Positions 1-5,895 of a DNA stretch of 64,000 nucleotides are shown here, one piece after another (positions within the stretch are counted from its first letter, which is position 1; each line of letters begins with the position of its first letter). The notes beneath the pieces are model-generated. The model was not told the origin of the DNA and made no database searches. It saw only the letters and a list, made by a program, of their open reading frames with translations. The DNA lies in NCBI GenBank assembly GCA_040218415.1, contig JAVJRN010000057.1, positions 1-64,000 on the forward strand, given 5' to 3'. Made by a program: the position numbers and the translations under genes. This DNA is from JAVJRN01 sp040218415 (GTDB lineage: Bacteria; Bacteroidota; Bacteroidia; Cytophagales; Cyclobacteriaceae).

Positions 1-139
1 CTTCCTTCGGTCAATACCTCACAGTATCCAACCTTGCGACTTGCTAGTGATTCAGGACACGACTCCCGCTCACAAGGGACTTTCACCCTCTGGAATAATT
101 TGGTATCTTAGATACCAGATGCCCATGCTGGGCACACAC
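1..139 (-). mobile_element. Group II intron A, 5' end (domain I fragment)
   Basis: Read on the minus strand, this stretch starts with GTGTG at about 135-139 and continues with the domain I pattern that is also seen at the 5' end of intron B (3443 downwards). Shared blocks include GTGAAAGTCCC and the GTGAGGTAT stretch. The rest of this intron, including any reverse transcriptase, would lie left of the window. The call rests on this internal comparison plus recognition of the Bacteroidota group II intron style. The exact 5' base is uncertain by a few positions. Confidence 0.7.
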
Positions 140-166
140 AGACATTATCATCCATTATAAAAACGA

Positions 167-1474
167 ATGAAGAAAACCCTTATCATAATGCTTCTGACTA
201 CTATTTTACTTAGCAGTTGTAATGAACATTCGAAAAAACAAACTTCGGATAAACAAATCATTGAGAATGAATATTCCGAATTAATTGCATTAGGCTCTTA
301 TCCGAACTACTACTACAATTTAGCAAACGAGTTAAATAATGCAGGTAGACCAGAATTAGCAATTGAGGCTTACCAAAACTGTATAAAAACAAGTAATTCC
401 CAGACTTTTATTGAAGATGCTATGTTTAATCTATCTATGCTTTATTTGGACACTAAACAAGATTCTTTGGCATACCCACTAATGGATTCTTTAATTAATA
501 GAAAATACACTTGGTTAAATTGGTATAAGAATTCGGACAATCCTTATTCAGAACAACCAGAGTACGTTTCTAAATTATCACTGATAGACAGCATAACTCA
601 TTTGAAAGATAATCCCAAGAACTGTAATTTTCACTATCAAGATGTTTTCAATTTTATTACTGCTTTTAATAAAAGTAGAAGCAATTGGTCTAACTCACCA
701 TCCTATTTTTATAACGATTACTTCTCTAAAGCATCTAAAGCTTTATTTTACTATCAAAAATTTAAAATCCAATCTTCATCTCACCAATTTGCATATCGGA
801 TTGAAGATAAAAAAGAATATTTTAAGTCCATTATACCAAACCTAGAACAACTCTATACCCAGGAAAAGACTCTTAGGAATTACTTTAACGAATTTGAAAA
901 ACTGTACATTGATGCTGTTTTTCCAGATATTTACTATACGGTTGGTTGTTTTAATGCCGGAGGGACATCAAGTCCTTTTGGATTAATAATCGGAGCAGAA
1001 ATGCACACCAAAATGAAGGATTCAGATTTATCAAATTTCAATAATTGGGAAAAAAAGGTAGTGCGCGATTTTTCTAATTTGCCATTAATTACAATTCACG
1101 AATTAGTTCATATTCAACAAAATAACAATTATAACAATTTGTTAGGTAATGCAATTTATGAAGGAGCAGCTGATTTTATAAGTTCTTTAGTGTGTGGTTC
1201 ACATATTAACCAATATGTCCACGAATGGGCTAATAAGAACGAGAAAGAAGTTTGGAATGAATTTAAAATGGATATGTACGGAGAAAATACACAAAATTGG
1301 ATTGGTAATGCAGATAGAGCTAAAGACAAGCCCGCTGATTTGGGCTACTATATAGGCTTCAGAATTTGCGAAAGTTATTATGAAAAACAGACCGATAAAA
1401 AGAAAGCTATTAAAGATATAATAACGATTACTGATTGGAATCAATTTTACTTAAAAAGTGGATATATGAACTAA
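167..1474 (+). CDS. TPR-containing lipoprotein with HExxH zinc-protease-like domain
   Basis: The 435-residue protein begins with a lipoprotein signal peptide (lipobox LLSSC, Cys18), so it should be exported and lipid-anchored. Residues about 40-110 look like one or two TPR helices (AYQNCIK, FNLSMLYLD). The C-terminal half holds IHELVH with H311, E312 and H315, followed about 20 residues later by YEGAADF. This is the layout of DUF2268/GldB-like predicted zinc proteases; the third metal ligand is probably in that EGAAD stretch. The substrate is unknown. The gene is markedly AT-rich and is squeezed between group II introns A and B with no operon partner, which suggests cargo of a mobile or variable region. 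The start ATG at 167 gives a good signal peptide. Peptidase activity is inferred from motifs only. Confidence 0.75.
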   Translation: MKKTLIIMLLTTILLSSCNEHSKKQTSDKQIIENEYSELIALGSYPNYYYNLANELNNAGRPELAIEAYQNCIKTSNSQTFIEDAMFNLSMLYLDTKQDSLAYPLMDSLINRKYTWLNWYKNSDNPYSEQPEYVSKLSLIDSITHLKDNPKNCNFHYQDVFNFITAFNKSRSNWSNSPSYFYNDYFSKASKALFYYQKFKIQSSSHQFAYRIEDKKEYFKSIIPNLEQLYTQEKTLRNYFNEFEKLYIDAVFPDIYYTVGCFNAGGTSSPFGLIIGAEMHTKMKDSDLSNFNNWEKKVVRDFSNLPLITIHELVHIQQNNNYNNLLGNAIYEGAADFISSLVCGSHINQYVHEWANKNEKEVWNEFKMDMYGENTQNWIGNADRAKDKPADLGYYIGFRICESYYEKQTDKKKAIKDIITITDWNQFYLKSGYMN

Positions 1475-1486
1475 ATACTATTGCCA

Positions 1487-1567
1487 ATCGAGTAGACGGC
1501 CGTGAGCCATAAGCCCACGGTGCGCCTCTCACACCACCGTACGTACGGGTCGCGTATACGGCGGTTC
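1487..1567 (-). ncRNA. Group II intron B domains V and VI
   Basis: Read on the minus strand from 1567, GAACCGCCGTATACG pairs with the later CGTACGTACGGTGGT to form the domain V hairpin. GTGAGAGG joins it to the domain VI hairpin, which ends in CTACTCGAT at 1487. Domain V looks intact. Its segment 1556-1546 is perfectly complementary, over 11 nt, to a 14-nt insertion in the RT gene at 1818-1805. Confidence 0.8.
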
Positions 1568-1603
1568 ACTAAATCAGACTTTCACTTTTTGGAAGTAGTC
1601 CAG

Positions 1604-1617
1604 CAAACGGGGACGCC
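1604..1617 (-). repeat. 14-nt micro-insertion, family 2, copy 1
   Basis: On the minus strand GGCGTCCCCGTTTG interrupts the RT C-terminus between CTG and CTGGAC. Removing it gives the expected RLLDYFQK ending. It matches a second 14-nt unit at 3034-3021 at 11 of 14 positions. Confidence 0.65.
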
Positions 1618-1715
1618 CAGTCTTTCATATCCTCTCTTCTTTAAGCGAACTTTGGTAATTGTAGTCCTTAGTATGGGGCTTTGAGATACTGCCCAGCCGC
1701 CCATTCTCGTCCTAC

Positions 1716-1731
1716 CGCAGCGGCGGACCGT
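1716..1731 (-). repeat. 16-nt micro-insertion, family 1, copy 1
   Basis: The minus strand reads ACGGTCCGCCGCTGCG, inserted in GGA|GTA. Removing it joins AYAW to SRTRMGGW, the normal C-terminal motif of this RT group. The unit contains two small inverted repeats, CGG-T-CCG and CCGC-T-GCGG, the second completed by the next base. Confidence 0.8.
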
Positions 1732-1804
1732 TCCAAGCATAAGCCATCCCTTGTTCTATGCCTAATCGGATCAGGTTTTTACGTTTCCGCTCTAACTTCT
1801 TCCA

Positions 1805-1818
1805 GTCTACGCGACCCG
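1805..1818 (-). repeat. 14-nt micro-insertion complementary to domain V
   Basis: The minus strand reads CGGGTCGCGTAGAC, inserted between GAT and TGG of the WHD/WKKLE motif. Its first 11 nt are the exact reverse complement of domain V at 1556-1546. A 12-nt part (AGTCTACGCGAC on the plus strand, 1804-1815) recurs at 12327-12338. Confidence 0.65.
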
Positions 1819-2460
1819 ATCATGCCAAATACAGTATCGAATTCGGTTTCTTAGCCACTCGTCGAGCTTCTTGAGTTTGAGTTTAATGCTTCCTAGTCGG
1901 AAGTTGTTAATCCATCCTCGGCATACTTCTTTGAGTTTTGAAAGCCGCGAGTCAAGACTGTGTGGCAGGGTTTTCTTGGTGATCTGTTTGAGCTTACGTT
2001 TCAGGTTTTGCCAACTTCCTTCTTTGACTACCAGTTGGTATTTGCCCTTTTCCCCTTTGCGATAGGTCGGCGTAAAACCATGACCTAATACTTCAAAATC
2101 TACAGGTCTTCGGATGCCGCTTTTCTCTCGATTGATGGGTAAATCCAGTTTGTTTTTCAAATAAAGAAAAACTTCATTACCCACCTTTCGGGCTTCTGCT
2201 TTTGACTTTGTGTAAATACTAAAATCATCAGCATAGCGGACAAACTTATGACCTTCGTCTTTGAGGTATTTATCCAGTTGGTCGAGCATAATGTTCGACA
2301 GTAGTGGACTCAAAGGACTTCCTTGTGGTACTCCTTTTCGGCGTTTGTGCAGCTTCCCTTTGATAAGGATTGGCGCACGTAACCATTTTCGGATAAGCCA
2401 CAGGGTTATCGGGCATTTTACTTTCTCATAGATCAGTTGTAGGAGTTTGTAGTGCTGAAC

Positions 2461-2476
2461 CGCAGCGGCGGACCGT
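2461..2476 (-). repeat. 16-nt micro-insertion, family 1, copy 2
   Basis: The sequence is identical to copy 1 (ACGGTCCGCCGCTGCG on minus), inserted in GAA|GTT. Removing it joins FFDE to VQHYKLLQ in the RT. Confidence 0.8.
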
Positions 2477-2611
2477 TTCGTCAAAGAATCCTTTCAAGTC
2501 AATGTCCACAGTGTCTTGATAACCATCATTGATGTATTTCAAGCTTTGCTGTACTGCCTTTTGGGTGTTCTTTTGCGGTCTGAACCCATAGCTTTCTTCC
2601 TCGAACTCTAT

Positions 2612-2627
2612 CGCAGCGGCGAACCGC
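2612..2627 (-). repeat. 16-nt micro-insertion, family 1, copy 3 (variant)
   Basis: The minus strand reads GCGGTTCGCCGCTGCG, two differences from the other copies, inserted in GAG|ATA. Removing it joins AAKFE to IEFEEESYGFRP. Confidence 0.75.
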
Positions 2628-2735
2628 CTCGAATTTGGCTGCTAGTTGTTGGCTTACCGCTTGTTGAAGCCAGCGATCTACTACCGTTGGTACGCCTAGT
2701 AATCTGGTCTTCCCGTTTGATTTTGGGATTTCTAC

Positions 2736-2751
2736 CGCAGCGGCGGACCGT
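2736..2751 (-). repeat. 16-nt micro-insertion, family 1, copy 4
   Basis: The sequence is identical to copies 1 and 2, inserted in GGA|GTA. Removing it joins IKG to VEIPKSNGKTR. Confidence 0.8.
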
Positions 2752-2969
2752 TCCTTTGATAGCTGTGGGTACGTACCTCCGATGCAGAATGTCAAGTGCG
2801 ATAGCAGAGCGATTTTCGTCAATAAATGACTTTAGTTCGTCTGTTTTCATACCGTCTATTCCAGCCGAACCTTTGTTGCTCACCACTTGGCGATAGGCTT
2901 TGGTCAGGTTTCTCGGATGTAATACTTTTTCTATCATTTTGTTCTGTCTTGCTGTCTTAAGTATAGGCT

Positions 2970-2989
2970 ATCCCGATAGCTATCGGGAT
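2970..2989. repeat. 20-bp perfect palindrome
   Basis: ATCCCGATAGCTATCGGGAT is a perfect palindrome just upstream of the intron B RT start, in non-coding intron sequence. It is probably another small palindromic insertion. Similar CCCGATAG palindromes are, as far as I recall, dispersed in related genomes; that is not shown here. Confidence 0.7.
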
Positions 2990-3020
2990 TCCTACACGAA
3001 TTTCAGCATGATTTAATGTT

Positions 3021-3034
3021 CAGTCGGGGGCGCC
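3021..3034 (-). repeat. 14-nt micro-insertion, family 2, copy 2
   Basis: The minus strand reads GGCGCCCCCGACTG, placed after GGGCTG and before AACATT in the domain IV leader of intron B. It matches the unit at 1617-1604 in sequence, length and its position right after CTG. Confidence 0.55.
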
Positions 3035-3443
3035 CAGCCCTTCCCAATCTTGTGAGTCCTCTGCTCTAATCCTTAGCGGTGGCAGCTCATTACTAATTAG
3101 TACTATGGCTTCTGCTGACTTCTCATCTGTTACACGTAACAGTCGAGACCTCCCTCGGTAAGGTGAATATCCTTATGTCTATCCCTGCTACATCTACATT
3201 AATACGCTTTTGGTATTCGTAGGGCTTCACAATGATGTGTTTGCTCACCCACATATTTATGCCTCGGTATGTAGTTTCTGTTCGTCAGTACAGACATTGC
3301 AGTCTGGCTTACTTCACTCCATACCTCACGGTAAACGAGCTTGCCACTTGCTTTGCTTCCAGGAACGACCCCAGCGCATACGGGACTTTCACCCTTTGGA
3401 ACACTCGAATTCATGAGCTATATTCACCATTCAAGGCACACAC

Positions 3444-3624
3444 ATATGCTATGAATGAATGGGGTTTTATCAGTCAGGATATTTGGTGGCACTTGAAAAG
3501 TCCGCCACAAGTTTTAAATTTAAATCAAGGCCGAGCCGCGTAGGCGTGGCTATGTGCGAGCGGAAAGATTTGTGCTTTCTAATCCCCACTCATCATAGCT
3601 TGGCGTTAGGCTCAATTAAAAAAA
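3444..3624. other. Gap between intron B and M50 gene with GC-rich block and GTTAGGC
   Basis: This 181-bp gap is AT-rich except for a GC-rich block at about 3529-3562. It ends with GCTTGGCGTTAGGC at 3598-3611. GTTAGGC fits the GTTRRRY right-end core of integron attC sites, but no matching RYYYAAC partner was found upstream. No promoter is evident. Confidence 0.35.
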
Positions 3625-4533
3625 ATGAAAAAAGAATCGAAATATATTAAATACTTGGAATGGGCTATAATGCTTGTTTTGCTTTTTGGAATATTAAAGA
3701 TTTCAAAAGAATTTGGTTTTGCAGAAAACCTAAAGCCAGATACAAGCAAAGGAAAATATATAATGATGATTGGAATCGTTTTTTTTACATTCATCGTCTT
3801 AGCTATACATGAATTAGGGCATTTAATTGTTGGGCTAATAAATGGTTTTAGATTTGAGTTATTTGTTGTCGGTCCTCTTGGGTTAAAAAGAGAAAATAAT
3901 AAGGTGAAAATATATCTTAATAAAAATATAGGATATTATGGAGGTGTAGCAGCAACATCTCCAATTGATGACGATAAAGATAATGCTAAGAAGTTTGCAC
4001 AAATACTTTTAGCAGGACCAATCGCATCTGTGTTATTCGCAGTAGTTTGTTTTGTAATTGCTTATATGGTCGGCAAACCCCTTGGGATAATTTTTTATGC
4101 AGGAGGGACAATTTCAATTGCTATATTTTTAGCTACGACTATTCCATCAAGAACTGGAATGCTTTTCACGGATAGGAAACGCTATCAAAGATTAGTAAAT
4201 CCGGGTAAAGACCAGCAAGTCGAATTGGCTATGCTAAAAATAATGGGGAGGTATTCAAAAGATAATTCTTATAAAAACATTGACAAGAATGATATAAATG
4301 TTTTAGTTTCTGATGAACTTCCTTTTATTAAGTTTTTCGGCTTATTTAATCTCGTCTGCTTTCAATTAGAGAATAATGGAGTTGTAGAAGAAGAAACATC
4401 AAGAGATTATGAAAATAATTCTATAATAATGTCCAAAAGTTTAGTAAGTGCTTTTGATAAAGAAATCGAAAAATTGAAAGAGCGATTGAAAACTGAGCCT
4501 AGTCGAGTAGGTAAAGGGGAATTTCACCCCTAA
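3625..4533 (+). CDS. M50-type membrane metalloprotease, 3' end replaced by intron C
   Basis: The 302-residue integral membrane protein has a first membrane segment near residues 12-30. A second carries the zinc motif AIHELGH (H62, E63, H66), and further segments lie near residues 130-180. HELGH inside a membrane helix is the hallmark of site-2 (M50) proteases, which cut substrates in the membrane. The C-terminal about 100 residues are soluble and unrecognised. Intron C's 3' end is at 4502, so codons after KTEP (the last ten residues, SRVGKGEFHP) are translated intron sequence; the natural C-terminus is lost and not found beyond the intron remnant. The gene is AT-rich like the lipoprotein at 167 and stands alone. 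Function may be impaired; the substrate is unknown. Confidence 0.7.
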   Translation: MKKESKYIKYLEWAIMLVLLFGILKISKEFGFAENLKPDTSKGKYIMMIGIVFFTFIVLAIHELGHLIVGLINGFRFELFVVGPLGLKRENNKVKIYLNKNIGYYGGVAATSPIDDDKDNAKKFAQILLAGPIASVLFAVVCFVIAYMVGKPLGIIFYAGGTISIAIFLATTIPSRTGMLFTDRKRYQRLVNPGKDQQVELAMLKIMGRYSKDNSYKNIDKNDINVLVSDELPFIKFFGLFNLVCFQLENNGVVEEETSRDYENNSIIMSKSLVSAFDKEIEKLKERLKTEPSRVGKGEFHP

Positions 4534-4550
4534 ACCTCTCACAAAACCGT

Positions 4551-4566
4551 GTGCGGACGGCTAGTC
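4551..4566 (-). repeat. About 14-nt insertion inside domain V of intron C
   Basis: Domain V normally has a two-base bulge between the TTCAC and ACGGTTT arms. Here that space is GACTAGCCGTCCGCAC, 16 nt, so about 14 nt are extra. The core GCCGTCCG is shared with the 16-nt insertion at 5015-5000. Such a bulge should inactivate splicing. Confidence 0.55.
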
Positions 4567-4618
4567 GTGAACCTCTCAATTCACACGGCTCTTATTATGT
4601 AGTCCTCAAACTGGTGGG

Positions 4619-5135
4619 TTACACCAATTTGTACCCCAATGACCAATGATAAAACAGGTTGGGGTATGAATGGGTTATCCGCCGCAACCAAGCAATGGCT
4701 TTCACCTTGCTACCTTTGAAGCTTTTATACTTGTTCAATATCCACCTGATCATCCGATGATGTAGGTAATAAAACACAGGCTTTAGACTTCTTCGGCTGA
4801 TCGCTCCATAATAATTGATCCATCCTCGTATTTTCGGATTTAGCATATTGGCCAAATCCTGTATCCCGCGTTGGGTCTTGTTATGAAAGGCCAGCTTTCG
4901 CAATTCCCCGACTATGCGAACCTTGGACTTGCGACTCATCGTGCAGTCAAACTGCATATAACTGCTGCATTTTCTCAGTTTGTTGCGAAGGGGCTGGAAT
5001 CGGACGGCCGACGCGGCTAAAGCCAAGAAAGTAAAACTGTACTGGATAGCCTATTAGATTCCTCCCTTCTTTCTTACAATACACTATTTTCGTCTTTTCG
5101 GGATGGGCTCTCAGTCCACATGCCAATAAACGATC
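4619..5135 (-). pseudogene. Group II intron C reverse transcriptase, C-terminal relic
   Basis: From 5135 the minus strand reads the RT region LLACGLRAHPEKTKIVYCKK and then QFYFLGF. It shifts frame at a 16-nt insertion (5015-5000) and continues as the maturase thumb and X domain (LRKLAFHNKTQRG, NPKIRGWINYYG, WILNKYKSFKG) to a stop at 4619. The N-terminal RT including YADD is absent. This is a relic, not a functional gene; an in-frame ATG at 5026 is incidental. Confidence 0.8.
5000..5015 (-). repeat. 16-nt insertion in intron C reverse transcriptase
   Basis: The minus strand reads CGCGTCGGCCGTCCGA between GGCTTTAGC and TTCCAGCCC. Removing it joins FLGFS to FQPLRNKLRK in frame. It has the same length as family 1 in intron B but a different sequence. 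Confidence 0.55.
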
Positions 5136-5143
5136 CTAGCTGG

Positions 5144-5170
5144 CGCGTTTAGCCATTCCGGCGCAACGCG
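5144..5170. repeat. REP-like hairpin, left of transposase relic
   Basis: CGCGTT-TA-GCC-ATTCC-GGC-GC-AACGCG forms an imperfect hairpin with arms CGCGTT/AACGCG and GCC/GGC. The same arms recur in the hairpin at 5453-5467, on the other side of the transposase relic. Confidence 0.6.
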
Positions 5171-5190
5171 TACCTGTTCTGCGCTGTACT

Positions 5191-5448
5191 TTGATCAAAG
5201 AAAGTCGGTCGGAATGGTTGTTACGAGCGTTCGAAAAAGCAGGTAAAGACCTGAAGCGTATTTCAAATAGCATAGTTTGGCAAGATGTGAATCAACCTAA
5301 GTCAATAATGACTCATGCTTTTCTTGGTCAAAAATTGAACTATATCCATGGTAACCCTAGAGAAGCAGAAACAGTGTAATATTTGTATAGTTCTGCGAGA
5401 GATTATGCCGGGTCAATTGGATGCGTAGATGTGATTATTTTGGAATGA
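5191..5448 (+). pseudogene. REP-associated tyrosine transposase (Y1/IS200-like) C-terminal relic
   Basis: The translation ESRSEWLLRAFEKAGK...QKLNYIHGNPREAETV is the C-terminal signature of Y1 transposases of the RAYT type (family pattern: YIHxNPVEAG). A TAA stop at 5377-5379 interrupts it. The same frame then resumes with YLYSSARDYAGSIG, the usual RAYT ending, to TGA at 5446-5448. The N-terminal catalytic HUH and tyrosine region is missing, so it is dead. Flanking hairpins with identical arms fit a former REP/RAYT unit. Confidence 0.75.
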
Positions 5449-5895
5449 GAACCGCGTTGCAAACGCGCTCTAGCGGAGGGCAAGGAGTACGCAGAATCAT
5501 ACAAATTCGTCTAAAATACGCTAGGAATTACAGACACGCTCTGCCATTAGACTTTATTTTAAAATCTTCTAAAAGGCGATGAAAAAAGATACACTATGAA
5601 TAATTCTCAAGCCGGCAATAGAACCAGTTGGTAAATTGGAAATATCAAAAACTGTTTTTTTTAATGAGATCGAGCGGATACTACGGATAAGGAACACAAT
5701 TCAATTGATTTGTTAAAATGGTCTCCTATTTACTATTCTTTCGTTCGAGGACTTTCTTTTTTTTCGCTGAGCTAAAAAATACTCTGCCCTACAGAGCAGG
5801 ATACAGACACTTTCTATTCATGCTAGCTTCATCCGATTAAAGGCAACCCCGAGGCAGATTTTCTAGCATTAAATCTCCTCATAAACCATCGAAAA
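5449..5895. other. Gene-free stretch upstream of first CotH gene
   Basis: After the REP-like hairpin at 5453-5467 this AT-rich stretch shows no open frame of note and no tRNA. It must contain the promoter of the CotH pair, but I see no convincing -33/-7 match. Confidence 0.5.
5453..5467. repeat. REP-like hairpin, right of transposase relic
   Basis: CGCGTT-GCA-AACGCG is a perfect 6-bp stem with a 3-nt loop, 4 nt after the transposase stop. Confidence 0.6.

Larger units (their letters stand above)
1574..2937 (-). pseudogene. ltrA-like: Group II intron reverse transcriptase/maturase, broken by micro-insertions
   Basis: From ATG at 2937 the RT reads through GSAGIDGM, then changes frame three times before the active-site YADD motif (RYADDFSIY) and GIIM maturase residues (GWINNF), and three more times before the end. 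Every change coincides with a GC-rich insertion: 16-nt units at 2751-2736, 2627-2612, 2476-2461 and 1731-1716, and 14-nt units at 1818-1805 and 1617-1604. Removing only these (92 nt) leaves 1272 nt, one frame of 423 codons plus stop, with canonical joins such as IKG/VEIPK, FFDE/VQHYK, WHD/WKKLE, AYAW/SRTRM and RLLDYFQK. No other frameshift or internal stop was found. As read it cannot make full-length RT, unless the inserts are bypassed or removed. Confidence 0.85.
1487..3443 (-). mobile_element. Group II intron B, nearly full length
   Basis: On the minus strand the element starts with GTGTG at about 3441-3443, runs through a domain I-III region (3443-2938), carries a reverse transcriptase/maturase in domain IV (2937-1574) and ends with domains V and VI. 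The 3' end is CTACTCGAT at 1495-1487, with the AY end typical of group II introns. The domain I start resembles intron A. The element is about 1.96 kb, a usual size. It inserted between the lipoprotein gene and the M50-like gene. It is littered with GC-rich insertions of 14-20 nt, listed separately, most of which break the RT frame. Confidence 0.85.
4502..5143 (-). mobile_element. Group II intron C, 3' remnant
   Basis: The minus strand ends in CTACTCGAC at 4510-4502, preceded by domain VI (GGGGTGAAATTCCCC hairpin) and domain V (GAGCCGTGTGAATTGAGAGG...ACGGTTTTGTGAGAGG split by an insertion). Upstream is the C-terminal part of a maturase. The 5' two thirds are missing: readable similarity stops near 5135, next to a REP-like hairpin at 5144-5170. 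It belongs to a different group II lineage from intron B, judging by its domain V and RT. Confidence 0.8.

Noticed and set aside
1502..1684. A 60-codon plus-strand open frame.
   Set aside because: It runs antisense through intron domains V/VI and the RT end.
1716..2751. The regularly repeated 16-mers looked at first like CRISPR repeats or a tandem array.
   Set aside because: Spacing is irregular (130 to 730 nt), and the sequence between them is one conserved RT gene; removing the repeats restores it.
3199..3543. Several overlapping open frames on both strands.
   Set aside because: They lie in the structured domain I-III region of intron B, match intron A in the same conserved blocks and show no protein pattern.
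4678..4692. TCCGCCGC block in intron C resembling the 16-nt unit.
   Set aside because: It encodes the normal AWLRRI stretch of the maturase in frame, so nothing is inserted there.
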